Shown here piece by piece: positions 1 to 8,683 of a DNA stretch of 64,000 nucleotides. This DNA is from JBEBVQ01 sp037190845 (GTDB lineage Bacteria > Bacteroidota > Bacteroidia > Chitinophagales > Chitinophagaceae), in the NCBI GenBank assembly GCA_037190845.1, contig JBBCJI010000026.1, positions 62,001-126,000 on the forward strand, in the 5' to 3' direction. Made by a program: the position numbers and the translations under genes. The notes below the pieces were generated by a model that saw only the letters and a program-made list of their open reading frames with translations, was not told where the DNA came from and did not search any database. Each line of letters starts with the position of its first letter. Position 1 is the stretch's first letter.

Positions 1-611
1 TGGATGTAGTTGGAGATCTGGCGCTGGTCGGGCATCCCATTAAGGCGCACATTATTGCCAACCGCCCGGGGCATGCTTCCAATGTAGAATTCGCACGGAA
101 GATCAAGCAGTATATCAAAAAGAACAAACACCTTTCTGACATCCCGCAATACGACCCTACCCAGCCTGCTATCTACGATATCAATCATATTGAGAAATCA
201 CTGCCGCATAAATATCCCTTCCTGCTGGTAGACAAGATCATCGAGCTGAGTGACAGTCATGTAGTGGGCATCAAGAATGTCACATTTAATGAACATTTTT
301 TCCAGGGGCACTTCCCCGGGAACCCCGTTATGCCCGGCGTGTTGCAGATCGAAGCGCTGGCACAAGCCGGCGGTATCCTCGCATTGAATAATTATGACAA
401 CCCTCAGAATTACGATACTTATTTTATCAAAATAGATAAAGCCCGCTTTAAACATAAAGTAGTACCGGGAGATACGCTCATCCTCAAGATGGAGCTGACC
501 AACCCGATCAGACGCGGGATCTGCGAAATGCGCGGAACCGCATATGTAGGAAACAAACTGGCCACAGAAGCCGATCTGGTAGCTCAAATTGTCCCAAAAG
601 ATAAAAAATGA
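1..611 (+). CDS. lpxC/fabZ: Bifunctional UDP-3-O-acyl-GlcNAc deacetylase / 3-hydroxyacyl-ACP dehydratase (LpxC-FabZ fusion), 3' part
   Basis: The reading frame is open from base 3, so the gene starts left of the window. The first ~45 codons are the end of LpxC, the zinc deacetylase of lipid A synthesis: a GDLALVG motif followed by RPGH, which carry family active-site residues. A short linker leads into a complete FabZ hot-dog dehydratase domain with the LPHKYPFLLVD motif (catalytic His codon 207-209) and GHFPGNPVMPG followed by QIEALAQAGG (catalytic Glu codon 351-353). The LpxC-FabZ fusion is typical of Bacteroidota and couples lipid A and fatty acid synthesis. The TGA stop overlaps the lpxA start in ATGA, which suggests translational coupling. 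An ATG at 264 exists inside FabZ but lies after the catalytic His, so it is not a separate gene start. Confidence 0.96.
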   Translation, partial: DVVGDLALVGHPIKAHIIANRPGHASNVEFARKIKQYIKKNKHLSDIPQYDPTQPAIYDINHIEKSLPHKYPFLLVDKIIELSDSHVVGIKNVTFNEHFFQGHFPGNPVMPGVLQIEALAQAGGILALNNYDNPQNYDTYFIKIDKARFKHKVVPGDTLILKMELTNPIRRGICEMRGTAYVGNKLATEADLVAQIVPKDKK

Positions 612-1408
612 TCCATCCTCTTACATATATACACCCCGATGCGCGAATTGCACCCAATGTAAAAATAGACCCTTTTACTACGGTACATAAAAACGTGGAG
701 ATCGGGGAAGGCACCTGGATCGGCTCCAATGTAACCATCATGGAAGGAGCGCGGATCGGAAAAAACTGCAGGATATTTCCAAGTACAATTATCTCTGCCA
801 TCCCGCAGGATCTGAAATTCAAAGGAGAAGATACCCTGACCGTTATCGGCGATAACTGCACCATACGCGAGTGCGTCACCATTAACCGTGGCACTGCCGA
901 CCGGAATAAAACCAGCATCGGCAACAATTGCCTGATCATGGCGTACTCGCATATTGCACATGATTGTGAGATCGGCGATAACTGTATATTCTCCAATAAT
1001 ACCACACTTGCCGGGCATATCATTGTCGGCGACAATGTGGTACTGGCAGGCCTTACAGCGGTACAGCAATTTGTACGGATCGGGTCTTACGCGTTTATTA
1101 CCGGCGGGTCGCTTGTCCGTAAAGATGTCCCTCCGTTTGTAAAAGCGGCACGCGAACCTCTGTCTTATGCCGGGGTCAATTCCGTGGGATTAAAACGCCG
1201 TGGTTTTTCGCTGGAGCAGATCAACCACATTCTGGATATCTACCGTATACTATATGTCCGCGGCTATAATGTCTCTAAGGCAATGAACATCATCGAAGCA
1301 GAGATACCGGTTTCGGACGAGCGCGATGAGATCATCACATTCATCCGGGATACCGGACGCGGTATCATGAGAGGCTATACACGACGGCATAATGAAGATC
1401 TCCCTTGA
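608..1408 (+). CDS. lpxA: Acyl-ACP--UDP-N-acetylglucosamine O-acyltransferase LpxA
   Basis: First committed enzyme of lipid A synthesis, a cytosolic homotrimer moving a 3-hydroxyacyl chain from ACP to UDP-GlcNAc. The 266-aa protein has the left-handed beta-helix hexapeptide pattern from residue 1 to ~190 (IGEGTWIGSNV, IGKNCRI, IGDNCTI, IGNNCLI, VGDNVVLAG) and then a helical C-terminal domain. The catalytic His is H118 in the segment YSHIAHDCEIGDN. Length matches the family (~260 aa). The start at 608 overlaps the lpxC-fabZ stop by 4 bp, and the end overlaps the next ABC ATPase start by 17 bp, so the three genes form one operon. Confidence 0.97.
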   Translation: MIHPLTYIHPDARIAPNVKIDPFTTVHKNVEIGEGTWIGSNVTIMEGARIGKNCRIFPSTIISAIPQDLKFKGEDTLTVIGDNCTIRECVTINRGTADRNKTSIGNNCLIMAYSHIAHDCEIGDNCIFSNNTTLAGHIIVGDNVVLAGLTAVQQFVRIGSYAFITGGSLVRKDVPPFVKAAREPLSYAGVNSVGLKRRGFSLEQINHILDIYRILYVRGYNVSKAMNIIEAEIPVSDERDEIITFIRDTGRGIMRGYTRRHNEDLP

Positions 1409-2018
1409 GCACGCCGGCAAGCGCTTTCTGCGCCATTGGATATTTAAAGATATCAGCTATACCTTTTCGGCGCCGGGCAGCTATGCCCTCCTGGGAGCCA
1501 ACGGCAGCGGGAAAAGTACGCTGGTGCGCCTCATCGCCGCTATGCAGACTCCTTCCTCCGGGAAGCTCAGTTATGTATACAATGACGTACCCGTAGCACC
1601 GGAGCAAATATTCTCCCTCATCAGCTATTGTGCGCCCGGCATGGAGCTGGTGGAAGAGCTTACCCTCCGGGAATTCCTCAATTTTCACTACGCCTTCAAG
1701 CAAATACAACCCGGTATTACAACCGATGACATCATCGCACGGACAGGGCTGATACAGGATGCGGAAAAGCCCATCGGGGAATATTCTTCAGGAATGAAGC
1801 AAAGGGTAAAGCTGGCACAGGCTATATTTACGGACACGCCGGTACTGCTGCTGGATGAACCCTGCACTAATCTGGACGAGACCGGCGTACACCAATACCA
1901 GTCATGGATAGAACAATTCACTAAGAACAGGCTGGTGATCGTGGCTTCAAATGATGTACGCGAGTACGCATTCTGCCGGGAGCAGATTCATATTGAACGG
2001 TATAAAAAGCACCATTAA
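1392..2018 (+). CDS. ABC transporter ATP-binding protein
   Basis: A 208-aa stand-alone ABC ATPase. Walker A is GANGSGKST at residues 35-43, the ABC signature is YSSGMKQ at 131-137, and Walker B PVLLLDEP ends at residue 157. It therefore binds and hydrolyses ATP for a partner membrane subunit, which is not in the window. It overlaps the 3' end of lpxA by 17 bp, so it is cotranscribed with the lipid A genes; this position is common in Bacteroidota but the substrate is not established. The closing part resembles heme/CcmA-like or multidrug ABC ATPases, and I would not choose between them. After its stop at 2018 follows a long gene-free stretch. Confidence 0.88.
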   Translation: MKISLEHAGKRFLRHWIFKDISYTFSAPGSYALLGANGSGKSTLVRLIAAMQTPSSGKLSYVYNDVPVAPEQIFSLISYCAPGMELVEELTLREFLNFHYAFKQIQPGITTDDIIARTGLIQDAEKPIGEYSSGMKQRVKLAQAIFTDTPVLLLDEPCTNLDETGVHQYQSWIEQFTKNRLVIVASNDVREYAFCREQIHIERYKKHH

Positions 2019-2880
2019 GGAGCAAAAAGTGAGGCTCCCACCCTCCATCATACCAGGCTGTCCTGCATTACGTCTGATTCCTTCATTCCGGAATACGTCA
2101 TTGCCTCATTGATTAAGGATACCCTGTTAACCTGAGTTCGGGATAAGCATACCATACATATTTGCATATTGTTCGAAGAGGGACAATCATATTTTTCCGT
2201 ACACTAAATGGTCAGCCCCCCCTCTCTATCTCCCCTCGAAAGGGAGACGATCACGTTATTCCCTCCCCGAAAGTAACATTACACAATCGTACAAATGCAT
2301 CATTTACAGTGGCTGATCATTACATATACACAGTTGACCGCCAATCAACAATGGCACATACTGCGCTTGTCAAACACTATGCAGGAAAGCTGAACGCACT
2401 GATCGTCTCCCTTATTCGAGGGGAGAACGTGAGGGGTGTACTTTTCCGAACTCAGGTTGTTAATAACTTTGGATGACGAAGTGCACGGATTCATGTGATA
2501 CGTCATTGTTATTGATCAGGACTCTATAGATATCCTTTAGAACCTGAGCCCCACGCAAAAAGCCGGCTATACGGACATTAGGGAAATGGCAACATAGCCA
2601 AATACCCACGAATAAACTACGCTCCTTCATAATTCCCGTGTTATGCATATTGTAATTATACAGCCTGTAAAGAATAGACTACCATTTGTTCTACATATTG
2701 AACCGGCTGTTAAATAGCTGTTTTTAGTGATGCTCATACGGTTATTTTTGAATTATTCAAGTTCAAGGTAACGCCTGACGTAAAACATTATTAAAACAAT
2801 TTTAAACTCTACTCCTATTTCCTGTTCATCATAAGTAATTTATTTACTCTTCCTTAAAAATAAAAAAAAATCATACTGTT
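2019..2880. other. 860-bp gene-free region with an inverted-repeat element
   Basis: No convincing gene. The left half contains the inverted-repeat element described at 2127-2463. The right half, 2464-2880, becomes AT-rich towards the start of the next gene (runs of A at 2855-2873) and probably holds its promoter and leader. I see no clear TAnnTTTG box there and no RNA gene. The short open frames in this stretch have no recognisable protein features. Confidence 0.6.
2127..2463. repeat. MITE-like inverted-repeat element
   Basis: Outer arms: TAACCTGAGTTCGG at 2128-2141 and its near complement CCGAACTCAGGTT at 2446-2458. A second, inner pair lies at about 2216-2256 (around CTCCCCTCGAAAGGGAGACG) and 2400-2437 (around CGTCTCCCTTATTCGAGGGG), again in inverted order. 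The element is about 335 bp, has no credible coding capacity, and its arms are asymmetrically spaced. This fits a non-autonomous transposable element or a decayed one. No clear target-site duplication is visible. Confidence 0.55.
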
Positions 2881-5793
2881 ATGAGAAAAATTTTATTGTT
2901 TTTGGCTTTTAGTTTTCTGTCAGCAATGGCTGTACAGGCACAGATTTCGGGTCCTTCCACGGCAAGTGCGGGTACCCCTGTTACGTTTACCGGTCCCTCG
3001 GGTAAGTTTAGCTATACCTGGTCCGTGGGTCCGCTGACGCTGAATAAACCGGCGACGGGCACACTTACGCGTACCACGATTAATTCAGTAACACAGGCAT
3101 CTCATACGGTGGTATGTAATGATAACGGCCAGTGGTATGCTTTCAGCATCAGACAGAGTGACCGGCAAATGGTTCGGGTAGATCTCGGCTCAGACCCTAC
3201 CGCTCCTTCGACTACAGTAGCTGTACTGGGGAATTTTATGACGACAACAGCCCCTGAATTTGGTTTCGATATTATAAAAGACACTACTTCCGGTAACTGG
3301 TACGGATTCGTTGTACAAACAGGAAATGTGGCGCCGGATGTTGTGCCATTTTGTAAGCGCCTGGACTTCGGGACTTCACTGGCTAACACACCCACGGCTG
3401 TACCGGTTACATTCCCTTCCAATACAGGCGCCCTGATATGCAACGTAAACATCGTAAAATACAACAATGAGTGGGAACTGTTCATAGGCAATCGCTGGGG
3501 AGCTCCTATCCGGGTTGATCTGGGTACGAACATTACCAATACCACGCCATCATCGGCCATACAACTGCCGGCACTTCCCGTAGCCGGTACGACTGCTATT
3601 GCCGTGTATCAACAGGGCAGTAGCTGGTATGGCCTTACGGTTGGCACCGGACATCAGAATCTCTACCGTTATAATTTCGGAGCTGATCTTAAAAATAATA
3701 CACCTGCCGTAAGTACGGCAGGCTCCAATATAATTGGGAACAGCAACAACTGGAATGTTAAGGTCGTGGCAGGCGGTGACTGTGGCAGCGATCTGTTTGC
3801 CTATGTAACTTCCGGCAATAATCTCAGGCGCCTTGAATTCCCCGGTGGGGACATTACCGCCACACCAATCAACAGCGGTGCACTATTGGCTACCAACTTT
3901 GCAGGTACGCTTTCATTTGGTCTGTATCCGTATGTGTATAACGGGACCTTGCAAGCCATGTTTGGCTGCTATAATGATAATAGCATATCCAATGTGAAGC
4001 TGTCCGATTTGCCTTCCGGTACACAGCATAAGTATCGTAATCCTTCGGTGTCGTATACTTTTCCTTCTCCGGGTACATATACAGTCAATCTGATTACCGG
4101 TATGGATGGCGGAAGCGCACCAGAGCAATACTGTCATACAGTGAATGTGGTGGCGGCCGGCCCCGCTCAGCCCGGCCTTTATACAGCAGCCCCGTCTGCT
4201 GTTTGCCGTGGCCAGCAGGCAGTAACGTATACCGTACCTGCTGTGAGTGGCGCCGATGAGTACCATTGGCAATATACAGGCAACAATGTCAACTATACGG
4301 CTTCCACAACCCAGCCGTCCAACAGCCTGAATTTCCTGGCAAACGCTACAAACGGCACTTTACGTGTATGGGCTGTTGATAATAACGGCGACAGCAGTAC
4401 TTCGTCACGCGATACCGCAATCACGGCAACCCCGTTGCCGAGTGTAAGCATCAGCCCTGCTACGGCTACGATCTGTGCAGGGGGGAGTATTCAGCTGACA
4501 GCAAGCGGTGCTACAACCTATAGCTGGTCGCCGTCGGGTGGCAGCAGCGCTGCTGCTACAGTCTCTCCGGCCACGACTACCACCTATACAGTAACAGGTA
4601 CAAGCTCCGGGTGCTCAGCCACAGCGAGCCGCGAGGTAACGGTAACGCCGTTGCCGACTGTAAGCATCAGTCCGGTTACCGCGTCTGTATGCGCCGGAGC
4701 GGGCGTAACGCTGACGGCGAGCGGCGCTACGACATACAGCTGGTCGCACAGCGGTGGTAACGCCGCCGCAGCGACGTTCACGCCAACCGCAACGACAACA
4801 TACACAGTCACCGGTACGAGCGCTGGTTGCTCATCCACCGCGACCCGGCAGGTTGTCTACCACACGCTGCCAGTGACGCAGGTCACGGGTGGTATTACGG
4901 AAATATGTACGGGCGACAGTGTTGTATTGACGGCCTCGGGCAGCGGTTACAGCTATGAGTGGAAGGACGGTTCGGGTGTCGTAGGCACAGGCTCCTCGTA
5001 TGCCGCATATACGACAGGAAGCTATAAGGTAGTTGCGACGGATATTGGTAGTGGCTGTTCGGACAGCACCCAGGCTGTGGATATCCGTGTATATGCTCCC
5101 CCTGTGGTATCGCTGGACCACAATGATACGTCGTTCTGTATCGGCGGTGTGGTCACGTTGGAGGTAAGTACACAGGATACAGGGCTGACGTATGTGTGGA
5201 AGCAGGATGAAGTAACGATATCGCTGGCTACGGCTGATTTTCTTGAGATCAACGAGAGCGGTGTATATAAGGTGATCGTCGGCCGCTCACAGGTAGCAGG
5301 CTGTGCGGATAGTACGAATGAGGTTAGGATTACGGTTCATGATCTACCGGTAGTCAATACCACATGGGATGGCGAAGCGTTGCATGCAACACCCGGTTAT
5401 GCGTCGTACCAGTGGAACACAGGCAGTCAGGGCATACCGGGCGCAACAGATTCGACGTATACCCCTTCTTCCAATGGTAGTTACAGTGTGACAGTGACGG
5501 ACGGCAACGGATGTGAAAATACATCGGCGGTTCAGAACCTGACAGGTGTAGGTATGGATGTGATCACCAGACCGGAGATATTGGTATATCCGAACCCGTC
5601 AGATGGTGTGGTGTATATCCAGTCCCCGGTCCGTGTGGATGTGCTGTTGCTGGGCATGGACGGCCGTGTGCTGCTGCGTGTTGCGGATGCCCGTAAAGTA
5701 GAGCTGGGTGGTTATGCAGCGGGTATATACCTGTTGCGTATCCTGGATGCACAGGGTATGGTTATCGGTACGGAACGATTAATGAAACAGTGA
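2881..5793 (+). CDS. Secreted propeller/Ig-like protein with T9SS type A sorting domain
   Basis: A 970-aa exported protein of unknown function. A Sec signal peptide (MRKILLFLAFSFLSAMAVQAQ) opens it. Residues ~75-390 hold about six repeats of ~50 aa with the pattern NGxWYxF...RxDFGxxLxNTP, suggesting a six-bladed beta-propeller. A PKD-like segment (SYTFPSPGTYTVNL) and several Ig-like/PKD-like domains follow; two of them (nt 4441-4640 and 4641-4860) are nearly identical. The last ~75 residues are a T9SS type A sorting domain beginning with the LVYPNPSDG motif. The protein is therefore expected to cross the outer membrane by T9SS and be released or anchored at the surface. The next gene is a paralogue with the same repeat domain but a type B signal. 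Substrate or adhesion role is unknown. Confidence 0.85.
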   Translation: MRKILLFLAFSFLSAMAVQAQISGPSTASAGTPVTFTGPSGKFSYTWSVGPLTLNKPATGTLTRTTINSVTQASHTVVCNDNGQWYAFSIRQSDRQMVRVDLGSDPTAPSTTVAVLGNFMTTTAPEFGFDIIKDTTSGNWYGFVVQTGNVAPDVVPFCKRLDFGTSLANTPTAVPVTFPSNTGALICNVNIVKYNNEWELFIGNRWGAPIRVDLGTNITNTTPSSAIQLPALPVAGTTAIAVYQQGSSWYGLTVGTGHQNLYRYNFGADLKNNTPAVSTAGSNIIGNSNNWNVKVVAGGDCGSDLFAYVTSGNNLRRLEFPGGDITATPINSGALLATNFAGTLSFGLYPYVYNGTLQAMFGCYNDNSISNVKLSDLPSGTQHKYRNPSVSYTFPSPGTYTVNLITGMDGGSAPEQYCHTVNVVAAGPAQPGLYTAAPSAVCRGQQAVTYTVPAVSGADEYHWQYTGNNVNYTASTTQPSNSLNFLANATNGTLRVWAVDNNGDSSTSSRDTAITATPLPSVSISPATATICAGGSIQLTASGATTYSWSPSGGSSAAATVSPATTTTYTVTGTSSGCSATASREVTVTPLPTVSISPVTASVCAGAGVTLTASGATTYSWSHSGGNAAAATFTPTATTTYTVTGTSAGCSSTATRQVVYHTLPVTQVTGGITEICTGDSVVLTASGSGYSYEWKDGSGVVGTGSSYAAYTTGSYKVVATDIGSGCSDSTQAVDIRVYAPPVVSLDHNDTSFCIGGVVTLEVSTQDTGLTYVWKQDEVTISLATADFLEINESGVYKVIVGRSQVAGCADSTNEVRITVHDLPVVNTTWDGEALHATPGYASYQWNTGSQGIPGATDSTYTPSSNGSYSVTVTDGNGCENTSAVQNLTGVGMDVITRPEILVYPNPSDGVVYIQSPVRVDVLLLGMDGRVLLRVADARKVELGGYAAGIYLLRILDAQGMVIGTERLMKQ

Positions 5794-5799
5794 TTGGCG

Positions 5800-5841
5800 G
5801 TATTACGTAGAGATAAGGCATGCTTTATCTCTACGTAATAC
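5800..5841. terminator. 42-bp near-perfect palindrome between two secreted-protein genes
   Basis: Arms GTATTACGTAGAGATAA (5800-5816) and TTATCTCTACGTAATAC (5825-5841) are exact inverse complements, and the centre GCATGC is itself palindromic. It begins 6 bp after the stop of the upstream gene. No T-tract follows, so it may act as an mRNA-stabilising or attenuating hairpin, or a palindromic DNA site, rather than a classical terminator. Confidence 0.5.
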
Positions 5842-5877
5842 GAACTCCGCGGGCAATTTGTATAAAAATCATAAATA

Positions 5878-8649
5878 ATGAAAGCAATTATTCTATCCCT
5901 GTCATTTTTGCTGGTCGTGTTGTATGGACAATCACAGATCATCGCGCCGGATACGGTGTGCGTAAACGAACCCGTTACCTTCACCACGCCGGTGAGGGGG
6001 TATGCCTATTCATGGAATTTTGACCGGGTCAACCTGAACCTGCCTGTTCCCACTTCCACAGTCGTTGCCTCAGGATCACCGCTGAATATAAACGGGTTTG
6101 TCAGTATGAACGAAGATAATGGCAACTGGTATTCTTTTACGGGTAATCATAACACCAGCGAGATCATCCGGTTGTCTTATGGCACCAATCCGAATAACAC
6201 GCCTGTCCTTACGAATATGGGCACGTTCGGGCAGCCTGCCGGCTGCCAGCTACAGGGTGTGGAAGTGCTGCACGACAGCGCATCGGGAAACTGGTTTGGC
6301 TTTTTTGTTCTTGGAGGCACTTGCAATACATTGCTGCGTCTTGACTTCGGCAATTCTCTTGCCAATACGCCTACTGCGACGCCTATGGGACCGTTTGCGG
6401 GTTTGGGGTGGCCTCACCAGCTCGGTATCAGGAAGTTTGGCAATGAATGGGTAGGATTTGCCGCAAACCGCAACAATGGTGCGCTCACCCGCTTTGATTT
6501 TGGCACGTCCATTACCAGTATACCAACGGCTACCAATATTCCGGTAACCGGCAATACGAATCCATGCAACTTTGCCCTGGCAGAGCAGAACGGAAACTGG
6601 TATATGTTCGTCACCAACCTGCTCCCCGGGCATTATTCCCGCCTCAATTTCGGCGCAAATATCCGTAACAATACGCCCGTGATTACCAATATGGGGAATC
6701 CGAACAATGTCATGAGTATCCCCCGCGGGATGAACATCATGGTAAGCTGCGATTCGATATACATGTACCAGATCAATGAAAACGGGACGCTGAACAAATT
6801 CTTCTTTGGCAATGACATTACGAGCACTCCCGTTGTTACCACCGTAACTTCATTTGGCGTCACGAGTAATGATATCAGGCCTTACATCTACAATAACGAA
6901 TTGAATGCATTGCTGGCCAGCGGGGGAGGAAGCTCCATCCGTAATTTAAAGTTTTTAACCTTCCCCGCCGGAACGATCAATGTCTACAACGACCCGGCAA
7001 TCTCCCGCACATTCACTGCTCCCGGCATATATGACATCACCTTGTTCATAGACCAGGGAGCGATCATGGGCCCGTATTCTTTCTGCAAACAGATCGTTGT
7101 GGTTTCTGGCTACAGGGATTTCCTCGGGCCGGACACAACCATCTGCGATGGCACAACCTATACGCTGGATGCCACACAGACCGGCGCCACCGGTTATCAG
7201 TGGAGCACGGGAGCAACCACTCCTTCCATAACCGTAACGGCTCCCGGCGGGACGTATTGGGTGCAAGTATCGGGCGCGGTGTGTGGCACGGACGATACGA
7301 TAGCAGTATCATTTGTACCAACGCCGGTGGTAGACCTGGGCGGAGATATCAATGCATGCGAGGGAGATGTGGTAACGCTCGGCATATCCGGGGGCTCGTC
7401 GCAGTACAGCTATATGTGGAGCACGGGAGCAAGCACGCCATCCATTCCGGTAACAGCTTCGGGCAGCTACTCGCTGCAGGTGACCGACCGTGGCTGCACC
7501 GACGCAGACACTGTTGATATCGCCATTCACCCGGTCCCTGTGGTAGACCTCGGTGCAGATACCAGTTTTTGCCTGAGTGCATTGCCGTATACTTTACGTT
7601 CATCGCAACCCGCGGGCAGCCACTATCTGTGGAGTAATGGTTTGTCCACAACGGAAATGGAAGTTACACGCAGCGGCACATACTGGCTTGAAGTATCGCG
7701 TTATGGCTGCACTGCCGGGGATACGATCGTGATCACCGCAATACCTGATCCGGATGTATACATCGGCCCGGATACCATTATTTGTACACAGACACCGGCC
7801 CGTATCGGAACGGAAATAGCAAGTGTAACGTACCTGTGGAACACAGGAGAAACAACACCTTATATAAACGTAGCTGAAACGGATAACTATATATTGTCCG
7901 TGAATCTGAACGGCTGTGTCGTGTCTGATACAATAGCGATCACTGCAATGCCTCCCCCTGATATAGATCTTGGTGACGACGGCGACATTTGCCCGGAGCA
8001 GACAATCGTACTGGATGGAAGCTATAGCAACAGCAGCTACAGATGGAATACAGGTGAAACCACCCCTTCTATAACGGTTACATCTGCCGGCGCCTATCAT
8101 GTGACGGTTACCACGGAGCACAGATGTACAGGCAGCGATACAATTACCCTGTCCTACTATCCGGAACCAACCGTATCGTTGGGTGCGGATACAATAGTAT
8201 GTGAGGAGACTCCGTTGCGGTTATCTGCATGGGCGTTGAATACGGATTCGCTGTTATGGTCTGACGGGAGTTATGGTAACATGATACAGATCCGTTACGG
8301 CGGCGAGTACATTGTCACGGCAATCAACAAGTGTGGAACGGACAGAGATACGATCAATGTGAAGCAGATATTCTGCGACATCTGGCTCCCGAATGCATTT
8401 ACGCCTAATGGTGACGGCGTAAATGATGTGTTCCGTATCCTGGGTAATCTGGGCCGGCTGGAGGGTGTAACGCTGAGTGTGTACAACCGATGGGGCGAAC
8501 GTGTATTTACAACAACAGACAAATATAAAGGCTGGGACGGTTATCACAAAAGTGTAAACGCGCAGATGGGTACATACGTCTATCTGCTGCAATACAGCCT
8601 GGATGGCCATCCATATACACAAAAAGGAAATTTTCACCTGTTGCGGTAG
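5878..8649 (+). CDS. Secreted propeller/Ig-like protein with T9SS type B (CHU_C) sorting domain
   Basis: A 923-aa exported protein, paralogue of the gene before it. A signal peptide (MKAIILSLSFLLVVLYGQSQ) is followed by the same six-fold repeat (NGNWYxF...RLxFGxxIxxTP) up to residue ~370 and a PKD-like strand. Residues ~420-830 are about six Ig-like repeats built around VDLGxD...C...YxWSTGxxTPSIxVT..GxY. The C-terminal ~95 residues are a CHU_C / gliding-motility-associated type B sorting domain (LPNAFTPNGDGVNDVF, YNRWGERVF, WDGYH). T9SS type B cargo is typically anchored or secreted with PorP/SprF-like helpers. The gap of 84 bp to the upstream gene contains a palindrome. Function is unknown; adhesion or carbohydrate binding at the surface is plausible. 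Confidence 0.86.
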   Translation: MKAIILSLSFLLVVLYGQSQIIAPDTVCVNEPVTFTTPVRGYAYSWNFDRVNLNLPVPTSTVVASGSPLNINGFVSMNEDNGNWYSFTGNHNTSEIIRLSYGTNPNNTPVLTNMGTFGQPAGCQLQGVEVLHDSASGNWFGFFVLGGTCNTLLRLDFGNSLANTPTATPMGPFAGLGWPHQLGIRKFGNEWVGFAANRNNGALTRFDFGTSITSIPTATNIPVTGNTNPCNFALAEQNGNWYMFVTNLLPGHYSRLNFGANIRNNTPVITNMGNPNNVMSIPRGMNIMVSCDSIYMYQINENGTLNKFFFGNDITSTPVVTTVTSFGVTSNDIRPYIYNNELNALLASGGGSSIRNLKFLTFPAGTINVYNDPAISRTFTAPGIYDITLFIDQGAIMGPYSFCKQIVVVSGYRDFLGPDTTICDGTTYTLDATQTGATGYQWSTGATTPSITVTAPGGTYWVQVSGAVCGTDDTIAVSFVPTPVVDLGGDINACEGDVVTLGISGGSSQYSYMWSTGASTPSIPVTASGSYSLQVTDRGCTDADTVDIAIHPVPVVDLGADTSFCLSALPYTLRSSQPAGSHYLWSNGLSTTEMEVTRSGTYWLEVSRYGCTAGDTIVITAIPDPDVYIGPDTIICTQTPARIGTEIASVTYLWNTGETTPYINVAETDNYILSVNLNGCVVSDTIAITAMPPPDIDLGDDGDICPEQTIVLDGSYSNSSYRWNTGETTPSITVTSAGAYHVTVTTEHRCTGSDTITLSYYPEPTVSLGADTIVCEETPLRLSAWALNTDSLLWSDGSYGNMIQIRYGGEYIVTAINKCGTDRDTINVKQIFCDIWLPNAFTPNGDGVNDVFRILGNLGRLEGVTLSVYNRWGERVFTTTDKYKGWDGYHKSVNAQMGTYVYLLQYSLDGHPYTQKGNFHLLR

Positions 8650-8683
8650 CAACGATCATATCATCACTATTATCCGGACATTA

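Noticed and set aside
2162..2476. Open frame of 104 codons on the plus strand after the ABC ATPase
   Set aside because: It lies almost entirely inside the inverted-repeat element 2127-2463 and has no domain or signal features.
4441..4860. Regularly spaced repeats considered as a CRISPR array
   Set aside because: The repeats are in frame within a gene and encode Ig-like units; no short repeat-spacer pattern. No CRISPR array is visible in the window.
8603..8683. Upstream ATG at 8603 for the FG-GAP/ASPIC gene
   Set aside because: It lies inside the preceding gene and would bury the signal peptide that begins at 8684.
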